Assembly (NCBI GenBank): GCA_051889215.1
Contig: JBJFDC010000006.1
Span: 11,306 to 75,305 of the forward strand
Length of the DNA stretch: 64,000 nt
Origin: UMGS1470 sp051889215
Lineage (GTDB): Bacteria > Bacillota > Clostridia > Christensenellales > UBA1242
Direction of reading: 5' to 3'
Under the pieces are notes generated by a model, which worked only from the letters and a program-made list of their open reading frames with translations, was not told the DNA's origin and did no database searches. This document shows, piece by piece, positions 15,975 to 25,483 of the stretch; within the stretch, counting starts at the first letter, position 1, and each line of letters starts with the position of its first letter. The translations under genes and the position numbers were made by a program.

Positions 15975-16325
15975 ATGGAAGAAAAATTATTAACCGCGAC
16001 TCCAAAAGTCAAAGACGACATAGACAAATTTTTGCCAAATAAAAAAGTTCTCGAAAAACTTGCAAACCACTTTTATTCTTTTTCAGACCCGACAAGACTA
16101 AAAATTATTAGTTGCTTATCTCTTTCAAAAATGTGTGTAGGAGACATTTCCACTCTTTTGAAATTAAATCAAACAACTGTTTCCCATCAACTAAAAATTC
16201 TCAAATCGCAAAACATCGTCACCGCAGTCAGGACTGGAAAAATCATCACATATGGACTGACAAACAAACTCATTGATGACACACTTCTCATCGGTGCCAA
16301 TTTTGTTTCATCTTTCAGCGCGTGA
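15975..16325 (+). CDS. ArsR/SmtB-family winged-helix repressor
   Basis: A 116-residue protein whose centre carries the ArsR winged-helix pattern: FSDPTRLKIISCL, then MCVGDISTLLKLNQTTVSHQLKILKSQNIV (recognition helix QTTVSHQLKIL), then VRTGKIITYGL as the wing. Classic metal-sensing cysteine pairs are absent; there is a Cys before VGDI, near the alpha-3 metal site (ELCVCDL in ArsR), but not the second one. The inducer is therefore unknown. GAGGTGAG precedes the ATG at 15975. A dyad at 15927-15948 may be its operator. No transporter or resistance gene follows it; uvrC starts 78 bases later. Confidence 0.88.
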   Translation: MEEKLLTATPKVKDDIDKFLPNKKVLEKLANHFYSFSDPTRLKIISCLSLSKMCVGDISTLLKLNQTTVSHQLKILKSQNIVTAVRTGKIITYGLTNKLIDDTLLIGANFVSSFSA

Positions 16326-16390
16326 AAGATTTTTACACAAAGTTTATATAATTTTTTGTTTAAAACATATGAAAATTTTTGCACTTGGGT

Positions 16391-16396
16391 TATAAT
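16391..16396 (+). promoter_or_regulatory. -10 box of uvrC, placed for a leaderless transcript
   Basis: A perfect TATAAT (16391-16396) ends 6 bases before the uvrC GTG start at 16403. No convincing -35 and no SD are seen. Confidence 0.4.
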
Positions 16397-16402
16397 TAAG
16401 TT

Positions 16403-18223
16403 GTGAATGAAATTCTAAAACAAAAAATTCGAGTTTTGCCCAAAGAGAGCGGCGTTTATGTCATGCGCGACAAATCCAACAACGTCATTTATGTTGGCAA
16501 AGCAAAAAACCTGAAAAACAGGGTTAGTGGTTATTTTCAAAATTCCATCAAACACGAAAAAGTTCAACTCATGGTTGACAGCATCGAAGACATGGAATAT
16601 TTTGTTGTGCCAAGCGAATATGATGCATTTGTCCTTGAAAGAAATTTGATTGCGAAATATCAACCTTTTTTTAACATTCTCCTCAAAGACGGCAAGCAAT
16701 ATCCATATTTGAAACTCGATTTGTCCAAAAAATTTCCTCGACTCGAAGTCGCTCGCCGCGTCAAGGGTGACCATGCAAAATATTTTGGGCCATATCTCTT
16801 TCCTGTGAAAGCGGAAGAACTCATCAAAATTGTGAACTATGCATTTCCGCTTCGAACTTGCACGATGACAATAAATCAAGACAAACCCAAGGCCCGCGGG
16901 TGTCTAAACTATGACCTGGGACTTTGTTCTGCTCCATGCGCAAACAAGATTTCGGAAAAAGAGTATTCGGAAATTGTCAAAAAGGTGACAAAATTCCTTA
17001 ATGGTGACTCAACTGAAATGCTTAATATTTTGAATGAGAAAATGAGGACTGCTGCTGATGCTGAAAATTTTGAGACCGCTCTTGAACTCAAGAACAAAAT
17101 CGCAATGGTCAAAAAACTTGACAGCAAAATTATCACCCAACTTCCCAACACCGCCAACTTTGATGTTTTGGGGTGTTTTTCGGACGGCATGTTCATGTCA
17201 ACTTGCATCATGCAAATCAGGGGCGGAAGACTTTTGGGTGTTGAGTGCTTCAATGTCGTCAATTTTTCTGACAACAAGGTTGAGGTCATGCAAAATTTTG
17301 TTGTTGATTTCTATTCTCAACAAGTGCTTCCCGCAAAAGAAATTTTGGTTGGAATGGATATATCGAACGGTGTTCTTGAGGAGTTTTTTCGAACTCAAAA
17401 AAATTTAAAAGTCGATTTTGTTCATGTTCAAAAGGGGATAAAGAAAAAACTTGTCGACATGGCGAATCTCAATGCACAAAAATATGTCGAACGCACAATC
17501 CAGAGCGAAAATCGCAAAAATGCAAGAACAATTGGTGCAATAACACGACTCAAAACAAAGCTTTCTCTTCGTCAACTCCCAGTCAGAATGGAGTGCTATG
17601 ACATTTCACACTTGTCTGGCACAGAAAAAGTTGGTTCGATGGTGGTGTTCATTAATGGCGAAAAGAAAACAAAACTATATCGCAAGTTCAAGATAAAGAC
17701 CATTGAGGGCATTGACGATTTTGCCAGTCTTCAAGAAGTTTTGAAAAGAAGAGTCGAGGAATATAAAAAACAAAAAGATATTTCGTTTTCGCAAAAACCA
17801 AATCTCATCGTTATTGATGGCGGAAAGGGTCAACTCAATTATTGCCACAAACAAGTGCAAGAACTTGGTTTTGATGTCGAGATGATTTCGCTTGCAAAAA
17901 AGTTTGAAGAGGTGTTTGTTGTTGGCGACTCTTTGCCGCATATGCTTGCTCGTGGGAGTGTGGAACTTGGAGTTTTGCAGCAAATTCGAGATGAGGCGCA
18001 CAGATTTGCAATCACTTTCAATCGTGAGAGTCGGCTCAAATCGTCATTCAAATCTCCGTTGCTTGAAGTTGAAGGAGTTGGCGAGAAAACTGCCCAAAAC
18101 CTCATAAAAAAATTTGGAACAATTTCAAAAATGAAGAAAGCGACCGCCGAGCAGTTGAGTGAAGTTTCTGGAATAAATAAAAATAATTTAAAAAATTTAT
18201 TAAAATATTTGGAAATTAACTAA
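16403..18223 (+). CDS. uvrC: UvrABC system protein C (dual-incision endonuclease)
   Basis: UvrC makes the 3' and 5' cuts in nucleotide excision repair. The 606 residues contain the N-terminal GIY-YIG nuclease domain (about 12-90; SGVYVMRDKSNNVIYVGKA), a cysteine-rich part (RGCLNYDLGLCSAPC), a UVR domain (about 205-240), the RNase H-like C-terminal nuclease (about 390-530; MECYDISHLSGTEKVGSMVVF and NLIVIDGGKGQL) and two helix-hairpin-helix motifs at the end (LLEVEGVGEKTAQNLI). The start is GTG at 16403, which lacks an SD. All three uvr genes of the pathway lie within the first 18.2 kb. Confidence 0.96.
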   Translation: MNEILKQKIRVLPKESGVYVMRDKSNNVIYVGKAKNLKNRVSGYFQNSIKHEKVQLMVDSIEDMEYFVVPSEYDAFVLERNLIAKYQPFFNILLKDGKQYPYLKLDLSKKFPRLEVARRVKGDHAKYFGPYLFPVKAEELIKIVNYAFPLRTCTMTINQDKPKARGCLNYDLGLCSAPCANKISEKEYSEIVKKVTKFLNGDSTEMLNILNEKMRTAADAENFETALELKNKIAMVKKLDSKIITQLPNTANFDVLGCFSDGMFMSTCIMQIRGGRLLGVECFNVVNFSDNKVEVMQNFVVDFYSQQVLPAKEILVGMDISNGVLEEFFRTQKNLKVDFVHVQKGIKKKLVDMANLNAQKYVERTIQSENRKNARTIGAITRLKTKLSLRQLPVRMECYDISHLSGTEKVGSMVVFINGEKKTKLYRKFKIKTIEGIDDFASLQEVLKRRVEEYKKQKDISFSQKPNLIVIDGGKGQLNYCHKQVQELGFDVEMISLAKKFEEVFVVGDSLPHMLARGSVELGVLQQIRDEAHRFAITFNRESRLKSSFKSPLLEVEGVGEKTAQNLIKKFGTISKMKKATAEQLSEVSGINKNNLKNLLKYLEIN

Positions 18224-18250
18224 AAATATTTAATTTTCATATAAAAAAAT

Positions 18251-19159
18251 ATGAAAAATAATAAAAATAAAATAAAAATGTTTATAAAAGAATTTCCTGA
18301 CATCACAAAAAGTGGTGTCAGTTTTTCTCAAATTTCAAGCATAGGAATTGGCGGTGAAATTGGCGCATTGTGCGATGTGCGAAATGTTGAAGAACTGAAA
18401 GATGTCGTTCGCTATTTGCAAGAACAAAATTTGCCATATATTGTTTTGGGGAATGGCACCAACATTGTCGGCAAAGATTGTGGCTTTTGCGGTGTTGTTA
18501 TAAGACTTGCAGGAGATTTTCGAAAAATTGAAAAAAGTGGAGAAAAGGTGTTTGTTGGTGCTGGCGTCAATATGTTTGTTTTGGGCAAAAAACTTTTGGA
18601 ATTTTCGCTTGGAGGGCTTGAGTTCTCATATGGCATTCCTGGAAGCGTGGGGGGTTGCATAAAGATGAATGCCGGGGCATTTGGAGGAAGTGTTGGCGAC
18701 AGTGTTTTGTGGGTTGAAGTTTTGGAAAACAACAAAATAAAAAAATATTTTAATAAAAAATGCAATTTTTCATACAGAAATTCAATATTTTTGCATAATT
18801 TTGCGATAATTTTGCGAGTTTGTTTCAAATTGCAGCATCAAAACCCCGAAATAATTTTGGCAAAGCAAAACGATTTTTTTGAAAGACGAAAACAAAGTCA
18901 GCCATATTCTTTTCGCTCGGCTGGAAGTGTATTCAGACGCTCGGGAGATTTTATTCCAGCAAAATCAATCGACGAACTCGGGCTCAAAGGAAAACAAATC
19001 GGTGAAGCAATGGTGTCAAAAATTCATGCAGGATTTATTGTAAATTTGGGCTCGGCGACTTGCCAAGATTTTCTTAATTTGGTATCTTATATACAAGACT
19101 TGGTTTATAATAACTATAAACAAAAATTGGAACTTGAAATTCAAGTCTTGGGGGATTAA
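18251..19159 (+). CDS. murB: UDP-N-acetylenolpyruvoylglucosamine reductase
   Basis: MurB reduces UDP-GlcNAc-enolpyruvate to UDP-MurNAc with NADPH and FAD. The 302-residue protein keeps IVLGNGTNIV, the FAD-contacting YGIPGSVGGCIKMNAGAFGG, SYRNS (active-site Arg), RRKQSQPYSFRSAGSVFRR and the C-terminal GEAMVSKIHAGFIVN, typical of the type without the extra loop. The ATG at 18251 has no SD; a TATAAA (18240-18245) lies 5 bases upstream, so a leaderless start is possible in very A/T-rich sequence. It is followed by the PHP gene after a single base, as in many Firmicutes. Confidence 0.95.
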   Translation: MKNNKNKIKMFIKEFPDITKSGVSFSQISSIGIGGEIGALCDVRNVEELKDVVRYLQEQNLPYIVLGNGTNIVGKDCGFCGVVIRLAGDFRKIEKSGEKVFVGAGVNMFVLGKKLLEFSLGGLEFSYGIPGSVGGCIKMNAGAFGGSVGDSVLWVEVLENNKIKKYFNKKCNFSYRNSIFLHNFAIILRVCFKLQHQNPEIILAKQNDFFERRKQSQPYSFRSAGSVFRRSGDFIPAKSIDELGLKGKQIGEAMVSKIHAGFIVNLGSATCQDFLNLVSYIQDLVYNNYKQKLELEIQVLGD

Positions 19160-19160
19160 G

Positions 19161-19910
19161 ATGATTTTGTTTGGAGATTATCACACACACACTCAATATA
19201 GTCATGGCAAGGGGACGATTCTTGACAATGCCAAAGTTGCCCAAAGCAAAGGGCTCAAAGAAATTGCCATAACCGACCATGGCTTTGGACACACGCTATA
19301 TGGCGTGAAAAGGCAAGATGTTTCAAATATTTTGCGAGATATAAAAAGCGCCGAGAAGCAAACAGGTGTGAAAATCCTTTATGGGGTTGAGGGCAACTTT
19401 GTGGACAGGCAGGGCAATATTGATGTGACAAGTGAAGATTATTCAAAAATGGATATATTGCTCGTTGGACATCATAATTTTGTTCGTGCGACTCGTTTTT
19501 CGGACAAGTTCCCAATGTTCTATCGCAATATGCTCACTGGCATTTGGGCTCCAAGCAAAAAACTTGTTGAAAACAACACGGCAATATATCTTCGTGCTTT
19601 TGAAAAGAACAGAATTGATGTCATAACACATTTGAATTATGGAATGAAGGTTGACACAATGGAAGTTGCGCGCGCTGCAAAACAAGTCGGAACATTCATT
19701 GAACTTAACGGAAAAAGAATTTTATTCACCGATGACGAAATTGTTAAAATGGCGGAAGAAGGGGTGAAGTTTATTATCGACTCCGATGCGCACACGCCAG
19801 ATGCGGTCGGTGAATGCAACAGAGCAACAAATCTCATTCGTCGCCTTGAAATTCCGCTTGACCGTGTCGTCAATATAAACAAATTCCCAATTTTTCACAA
19901 AGGAAGATAA
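19161..19910 (+). CDS. PHP-domain phosphoesterase (YcdX / histidinol-phosphatase-like)
   Basis: A 249-residue PHP hydrolase. The metal ligands are visible in order: DYHTHTQYSHGKG at the N-terminus, ITDHG, a GVEGN Glu, LLVGHHNF, and the C-terminal DSDAHTP. These bind a trinuclear metal centre in the YcdX subgroup. Substrate unknown; members of this subgroup sit between murB and the rapZ-yvcK-whiA cluster in many Firmicutes. The start at 19161 is chosen for its SD (GGGGGA) and position after the murB stop. WhiA follows after one base. Confidence 0.88.
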   Translation: MILFGDYHTHTQYSHGKGTILDNAKVAQSKGLKEIAITDHGFGHTLYGVKRQDVSNILRDIKSAEKQTGVKILYGVEGNFVDRQGNIDVTSEDYSKMDILLVGHHNFVRATRFSDKFPMFYRNMLTGIWAPSKKLVENNTAIYLRAFEKNRIDVITHLNYGMKVDTMEVARAAKQVGTFIELNGKRILFTDDEIVKMAEEGVKFIIDSDAHTPDAVGECNRATNLIRRLEIPLDRVVNINKFPIFHKGR

Positions 19911-19911
19911 A

Positions 19912-20889
19912 ATGTCATTTTCTCATTCATGCAAACTTGAAGTGTTGAAATCGCCACTGGAGAACGATTGTTGTTCTCTGGCGTTTTTGTGTGGGCTTTT
20001 GCATGCTTGTGGGGAGATAAGCATATCTGACAAGCATTATGTTGCGACAATAAACACAGACATCGTTGAGGTCTATGATTTTTGCAACAAAATTTTGCAA
20101 ACGCTTTATGGAGACTATTGCACTCTTGAAATAACCGATGACTATGCGATAAACAAGCGCGTGTATTATGAAATCTCTTTTCCAAAAGACAAGTCTGAAG
20201 AAATTTTGCTTGATTGCGGAGTCTTGGAGCGGGGCGAGGACGGGAGTCCGGTTGTCGCTGTGAACATTCCGGATTTTGTCACACAAGGGGATTGCTGCAA
20301 AAAAGCTTTTGTCAAAGGTGCATTTGTTGGGTGTGCGACATCAAACATCAAACTTTCTGTTGAGGCGACAAAAAAGACTTCGAGCGGTTATCATTTGGAA
20401 TTTACATCTCACAGCATTGATTTTTTGAACAACATCGACAAACTTCTGCGAACCTATGACCTCAATCCAAAAATTTCCGAGAGAAAAAGCATATATGTTT
20501 TGTATCTCAAAGAAGCAAACCAAATCAGCGATGTTTTGGCTTTGGTCGATGCGTATGACGGTGTTTTGGCGCTCCAAAACGAGATTATCACTCGTGAAAT
20601 GCGCAACAAAATTAATCGCGAAACAAACTGCATTTCATCAAACATTGCAAAAACTGTTGAGGCGAGTTTGCGTCAACTTGAAGCAATAAAATACATTCAA
20701 GAAACAGTCGGACTTGAAACGCTTTCCCAAGACCTTGAGGAAGTCGCACTTTTGAGACTTGCAAACCAAGAAGAGTCTCTTGAAGACTTGCTCAAACTCA
20801 GCACAATAAAACTCACCAAAAGTGGTCTTAATCATCGATTTAGAAAAATCATTAGCATTGCAGAAAAATTAAAAAACACCAAACACTGA
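19912..20889 (+). CDS. whiA: DNA-binding protein WhiA
   Basis: WhiA is a conserved Gram-positive DNA-binding protein linked to cell division and sporulation. The 325 residues comprise an N-terminal degenerate LAGLIDADG homing-endonuclease-like part (FLCGLLHACGEIS, RKSYLRGAF-like KKAFVKGAFVGCATS) and a C-terminal helix-turn-helix region (ALLRLANQEESLEDLLKL...TKSGLNHRFRKI). The SD AAGGAAG precedes the ATG at 19912. The usual neighbours rapZ and yvcK are absent from between PHP and whiA. Confidence 0.94.
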   Translation: MSFSHSCKLEVLKSPLENDCCSLAFLCGLLHACGEISISDKHYVATINTDIVEVYDFCNKILQTLYGDYCTLEITDDYAINKRVYYEISFPKDKSEEILLDCGVLERGEDGSPVVAVNIPDFVTQGDCCKKAFVKGAFVGCATSNIKLSVEATKKTSSGYHLEFTSHSIDFLNNIDKLLRTYDLNPKISERKSIYVLYLKEANQISDVLALVDAYDGVLALQNEIITREMRNKINRETNCISSNIAKTVEASLRQLEAIKYIQETVGLETLSQDLEEVALLRLANQEESLEDLLKLSTIKLTKSGLNHRFRKIISIAEKLKNTKH

Positions 20890-20903
20890 CGAGGAATTTT
20901 GAT

Positions 20904-23900
20904 ATGGAAGATTTTGTTCATTTGCATCTACACACTGAATATAGTTTGCTTGACGGGGCGGCAAGAATTGGCAAGGTCGTCAAAACTGCCAAAGACATGG
21001 GAATGAGGGCAATCGCCATCACTGACCACGGCAATATGTATGGCACCATCGCACTTTTTGATGAATGCAACAAAGTTGGCGACATAAAGCCAATTTTTGG
21101 CTGCGAGTTTTATGTTGCAGATGACCTTCATCAAAAATCTGGAAAGCCAAAACTTCGTCACCTCATTTTGCTTGTCAAAAACGAAGAAGGATATAAAAAC
21201 ATTTGTATGCTAAACACCATTGCTTTTCGCGATGGCTATTATTACAAACCAAGAATCGACTACAAAACTCTCAACCAATATCGCAAAGGATTGATTTGTC
21301 TTTCGGCATGTCTTGCGGGGACTTTGCCACAACTTCTTCTTTCGGGGCAAATGGAAGAGGCGGACAAGTTTGTTGAAAACATGAAAGAGATGTTTGGAGA
21401 GGATTTTTATGTTGAAGTTCAAGACCATGGACTTGAAGACGAAAAAAGGGTCTATCCAATGCTCGTGGACATCGCTCGTCGCCATGGCGTCAAAACTGTT
21501 GCGACAAACGACGTGCACTACATCAACAAAGAGGACAGTGTTGTTCAAGATGTTTTGATGTGCGTTCAAATGCAAAAAACAGTTGATGACCCAGACCGTC
21601 TCAAGTTTGAAACCGACGAATTCTATCTCAAATCTGGCGACCAAATGGCAGCACTTTTTCCAGATAATCCCGAGGCAATCAAAAACACACTTGAAATTGC
21701 CGACAAATGCAATTTTACATTCAAAGATATTGACAAAAACATCTATCTTTTCCCTCAATATCATGCACCAGACGGACAAGACAACTATGAGTTTATGCGT
21801 AAAATGGTGTTTGACGGACTTGCAAAAAAATATCCAGAAGTGACGCAACCAATCATTGACCGAGCAGAGCGCGAACTCGCACTCATCAAACGTCAAGGTT
21901 TTGTTGAATACTTTTTGACTGTTTGGGATTACATTAATGCAGCACGAAACATGGGTGTGCCAGTTGGGCCTGGTCGAGGCAGCGGCGCGGGAAGCATTGT
22001 CGCATACGCGATTGGAATCACAAACATTGACCCACTCAAATTTGATTTGCTATTTGAGCGATTTTTGCATGAAGAACGTGTGACTGCACCCGACTTTGAC
22101 GTTGATTTTGCCGATGACAGACGTGGAGATGTCATTGAATATGTCCGCCAAAAATATGGCGAAAAACGCGTCGTCAAAATTGTCACATTTGGCACAATGG
22201 CTGCAAAAAACGCAATAAAAGATGTCGGACGTGTTTTGCGTGTGCCATATTCTGAACTCGACAAGGTGACAAAAAACATTCCAAACATTCCTGCAAAACA
22301 TCACGATGTCATCAAAAAATGCTTTGGATTTTACAAGAGCGAGCAAGGCGAACCAAACTACGCCATTCCTGAACTTGTCGAAACATATAACTCAAATCCA
22401 GACATCAAAAAAGTTGTTGACATTGCCATGAAACTCGAAGGAATGCCCAGACAATGCTCGACACATGCTTGCGGAGTTGTTATTGGAAGTGACGACCTTG
22501 AAAAATTTATGCCGCTCAGTCGAAATGGCGACGACATCACAACACAATATTCCATGACCGATATTGAGCGTCTTGGACACCTCAAAATGGACTTTTTGGG
22601 GTTGAGGAACTTGAATGATATTCAAAAGGCGATTGAATATATCAAACAAAATCATGGAGTTGATGTTGACTTTATGAAACTGGGTTATGATGACCCAGAA
22701 GTCTACAAACTCATTTCAAGCGGAAACACAAAAGCAATTTTCCAAATTGAAAGTGCGGGTTTTCAAAAGTTTTTGAAGCAACTTCGCCCAACTTGCATTG
22801 AAGATATCACTGCGGGTGTGTCGCTCTATCGTCCGGGGCCAATGGATTCAATTCCGACTTACACTCACAACAAACATCATCCAGAAGATGTCAAATATGA
22901 CCACCCAATTCTTGAGAATATCCTCAATGTCACATATGGTTGCATTGTTTATCAGGAACAAGTTATGAGAATTTGCCAAGATATGGCTGGCTACACTCTT
23001 GGACAAGCCGACATGGTTCGACGTATGATGGGAAAGAAAAAGGTTGATGCCATGAAGGCAGAAAAGCAAGTTTTCCTCTATGGAAAGCCCGCTCAAAATG
23101 GCAAGCCGGCCATTGATGGTGCGGTCAAACGCGGTGTTCCAGAAGATGTTGCAATCAAGGTTTGGGACCAAATGGAAAAGTTTGCCCAATATGCTTTCAA
23201 CAAGTCGCATGCTGCGGCATATAGTTTGATAACCTATCAAACCGCATATCTCAAATGCTATTATGAACCAGAATTCTTGACGGCGGTTCTCAACAACAGA
23301 ATAACAAATATCGACGAAATCAAAAACTATGTCACATATGCCAGAAGCGAGGGCATTGAAATTTTGCCACCAGACATAAACAAGAGCATGACAGGTTTTT
23401 CTGTTCGTGACGGAAAGATTAGATTTGGACTTGCTGCCCTCAAAAATGTTGGACTTGGCGTTATTGATTCAATCATTGATGAGCGCAATCGTGGCGGAGA
23501 ATTCAAAGACTTTATGGATTTTGCAAAACGAGTTGACCCACAAGCACTCAACAAACGTTGTCTTGAAAGTTTGATTTTGAGTGGTGCGTTTGATTGCTTT
23601 GGCAAATTCCGTTCTCAACTGATGCAGGTTTATGACATGGTTGTTGACCGTGTTGCAAAAGACAAGAAGAACCGCGAGACTGGACAATTTTCTTTATTTG
23701 ATGACCCAACTCTTGTGAGTGCAGTTGAATTTGACGAAATTCAATATCCAAGGATAAAAGAATATAACAAAGAAGCTTTTTTGAAATTTGAAAAAGAAGT
23801 CGTTGGCATTTATATTTCTGGCAGTCCGCTTGACGACTATATTGATGAGTATAAAAACTTTAATTTCACATCGGACATGATTGCAAATCTTGAATCTGAA

Positions 23901-24488
23901 GATGATGGCGAAACGGTTGATGAAGACAATCAAATTGAGGGCGAAGATAAATTCCAAGACAACGGGATTGTCGACAACATGCATGTGACCTGCGGCGGAC
24001 TTGTTTCATCAATAAAAAAAGTCGTCACAAAAATGACCAACAAAGAAATGGGAATTCTGACAATTGAAGATCTCTATGGTTCATTTGATTGCATGTTATT
24101 TGCAAACAACTATGCAAAATATAAACATAGTCTCAAAGAAGACCAATTCATCAAAATTGACGGGAAACTTTCTCTTCGTGAAGGGCAGAATCCAGTCATC
24201 ATCGCAGAGAAAATCAGTTTTGCGACAAATGCTCCAGTGACGACTGATATTGTTGAAGAACAGCCAAAAGAGCAAAAATTATATTTAAAATTCAATGTGA
24301 ATGACAAAAATGTTTATAACAAGGTCGAAGGAATTTTGTCATCATATCCGGGAACCAGTCAAATTGTCGTCAAAGATGAGCCGTCGGGTTCGGTGTTTAT
24401 GCTGAAAAATCGAAATGTCAAAATTAATGACGGACTTGTTAATGAACTTATTGGTGAACTTGGCGAAAAAAATGTTGTTGTGAGGTGA
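20904..24488 (+). CDS. dnaE: DNA polymerase III subunit alpha, DnaE type
   Basis: A replicative polymerase of the C family, 1,194 residues. In order: PHP domain (about 1-210; HLHTEYSLLDGAARI, ITDHGNMYG), polymerase palm with PGRGSGAGSIVAYAIGI near 353 and the catalytic aspartates in PDFDVDFADDRR near 396, SLYRPGPMDSIPTY, the finger/HhH region (FNKSHAAAYSLITYQTAYL near 770), a tandem HhH near 870, and a C-terminal OB fold (about 1030-1110). The SD GAGGAA precedes ATG 20904. An acidic insertion near 995-1020 is the only local oddity. pfkA follows with overlapping signals, a conserved arrangement. Confidence 0.97.
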   Translation: MEDFVHLHLHTEYSLLDGAARIGKVVKTAKDMGMRAIAITDHGNMYGTIALFDECNKVGDIKPIFGCEFYVADDLHQKSGKPKLRHLILLVKNEEGYKNICMLNTIAFRDGYYYKPRIDYKTLNQYRKGLICLSACLAGTLPQLLLSGQMEEADKFVENMKEMFGEDFYVEVQDHGLEDEKRVYPMLVDIARRHGVKTVATNDVHYINKEDSVVQDVLMCVQMQKTVDDPDRLKFETDEFYLKSGDQMAALFPDNPEAIKNTLEIADKCNFTFKDIDKNIYLFPQYHAPDGQDNYEFMRKMVFDGLAKKYPEVTQPIIDRAERELALIKRQGFVEYFLTVWDYINAARNMGVPVGPGRGSGAGSIVAYAIGITNIDPLKFDLLFERFLHEERVTAPDFDVDFADDRRGDVIEYVRQKYGEKRVVKIVTFGTMAAKNAIKDVGRVLRVPYSELDKVTKNIPNIPAKHHDVIKKCFGFYKSEQGEPNYAIPELVETYNSNPDIKKVVDIAMKLEGMPRQCSTHACGVVIGSDDLEKFMPLSRNGDDITTQYSMTDIERLGHLKMDFLGLRNLNDIQKAIEYIKQNHGVDVDFMKLGYDDPEVYKLISSGNTKAIFQIESAGFQKFLKQLRPTCIEDITAGVSLYRPGPMDSIPTYTHNKHHPEDVKYDHPILENILNVTYGCIVYQEQVMRICQDMAGYTLGQADMVRRMMGKKKVDAMKAEKQVFLYGKPAQNGKPAIDGAVKRGVPEDVAIKVWDQMEKFAQYAFNKSHAAAYSLITYQTAYLKCYYEPEFLTAVLNNRITNIDEIKNYVTYARSEGIEILPPDINKSMTGFSVRDGKIRFGLAALKNVGLGVIDSIIDERNRGGEFKDFMDFAKRVDPQALNKRCLESLILSGAFDCFGKFRSQLMQVYDMVVDRVAKDKKNRETGQFSLFDDPTLVSAVEFDEIQYPRIKEYNKEAFLKFEKEVVGIYISGSPLDDYIDEYKNFNFTSDMIANLESEDDGETVDEDNQIEGEDKFQDNGIVDNMHVTCGGLVSSIKKVVTKMTNKEMGILTIEDLYGSFDCMLFANNYAKYKHSLKEDQFIKIDGKLSLREGQNPVIIAEKISFATNAPVTTDIVEEQPKEQKLYLKFNVNDKNVYNKVEGILSSYPGTSQIVVKDEPSGSVFMLKNRNVKINDGLVNELIGELGEKNVVVR

Positions 24489-24490
24489 GT

Positions 24491-25435
24491 ATGAAAATTG
24501 GGATTTTGACAAGTGGCGGAGACGCCCCAGGAATGAACACGTGTGTGGCACGACTTGTGACATCTCTTTGCAGAAAAGGGCATAAGGTTGTCGGAATTAT
24601 GTTTGGTTATAAAGGGCTTTTGGAAGAGAACTTTATTCCACTCACGCAAGAGAGCGTGCAAAACATCAGTTATTTGGGCGGCAGTTTCCTAAAAAGTTAT
24701 CGCTGTCCCGAGTTTAAGTCCGAAGCGGGCGTAAAAAAAGCGGTCAAAGTTTTTAAAAAACATAAATTTGATGCAGTCGTTGCCATTGGAGGAGATGGAA
24801 CGCTCAAGGGCGTGAAAGAACTCAATGATGCCGGAGTCAATGTGACATTCATTCCTGCAACCATTGACAATGATGTCATGATTTCAGAAAAAAGTTTGGG
24901 CTTTGACACCGCGATAAACAATGCAGTCTCGGCGATTGATATGATTGAGCAAACCATGGCAACGATGGACAGAGGAATGGTTGTTGAAACAATGGGAAGA
25001 GATTGTTCGGACATTGCTGTTGCCTGCGGTCTTGCAGTGGGTGCAACAATGATTTTGACACCTGAAAGTGATTTAAATTTTGAACATATTTTGCAAAAAC
25101 TCAACAAAAAACTCAATGCGGGCGACAAAACTCCGATAATTATTGTTCAAGAACACGTGCTTGAAATTGAAAAATTGGCCAAATATTTGGAGGAAAACAC
25201 AAATATTGAGTTTAGGTCAATAAATCTTGGCTACATTCAAAGAGGTGGAGCGCCAACTGTTGCTGACAGAATTTTGGCGATAAAATTTGCAAAATGTGTG
25301 GTGGATAGTCTTGAGCGCGGTGAGAAAAACCGCTGTGCAAGCATTTTGAACGATGAGGCATGCGTCTTATCAATGAAAGTCATAACAAAAAATGCTCATA
25401 AATCTAGTCAATATCTCGTTGACTTTATTGATTGA
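24491..25435 (+). CDS. pfkA: 6-phosphofructokinase (ATP type)
   Basis: PfkA phosphorylates fructose-6-phosphate in glycolysis. The 314 residues begin with the family signature ILTSGGDAPGMNTCVARLV and continue with VVAIGGDGTLKG (nucleotide-binding), PATIDNDV (catalytic Asp region), VVETMGRDCSDIAV and LGYIQRGGAPTVADR. The ATG at 24491 was chosen over the GTG at 24485 because the SD GAGG (24482-24485) fits it. The SD overlaps the last codons of dnaE. Position after dnaE is standard for Firmicutes. Confidence 0.95.
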   Translation: MKIGILTSGGDAPGMNTCVARLVTSLCRKGHKVVGIMFGYKGLLEENFIPLTQESVQNISYLGGSFLKSYRCPEFKSEAGVKKAVKVFKKHKFDAVVAIGGDGTLKGVKELNDAGVNVTFIPATIDNDVMISEKSLGFDTAINNAVSAIDMIEQTMATMDRGMVVETMGRDCSDIAVACGLAVGATMILTPESDLNFEHILQKLNKKLNAGDKTPIIIVQEHVLEIEKLAKYLEENTNIEFRSINLGYIQRGGAPTVADRILAIKFAKCVVDSLERGEKNRCASILNDEACVLSMKVITKNAHKSSQYLVDFID

Positions 25436-25483
25436 ATATGATATTGTAAAAAATGACCATATTTTTAAAAAAAGAGATGTGAG

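Noticed and set aside
25435..25463. AATATG/CATATT hairpin after pfkA as a terminator
   Set aside because: Only 6 bp with a 17-nt loop in A/T-rich sequence; too weak to support.
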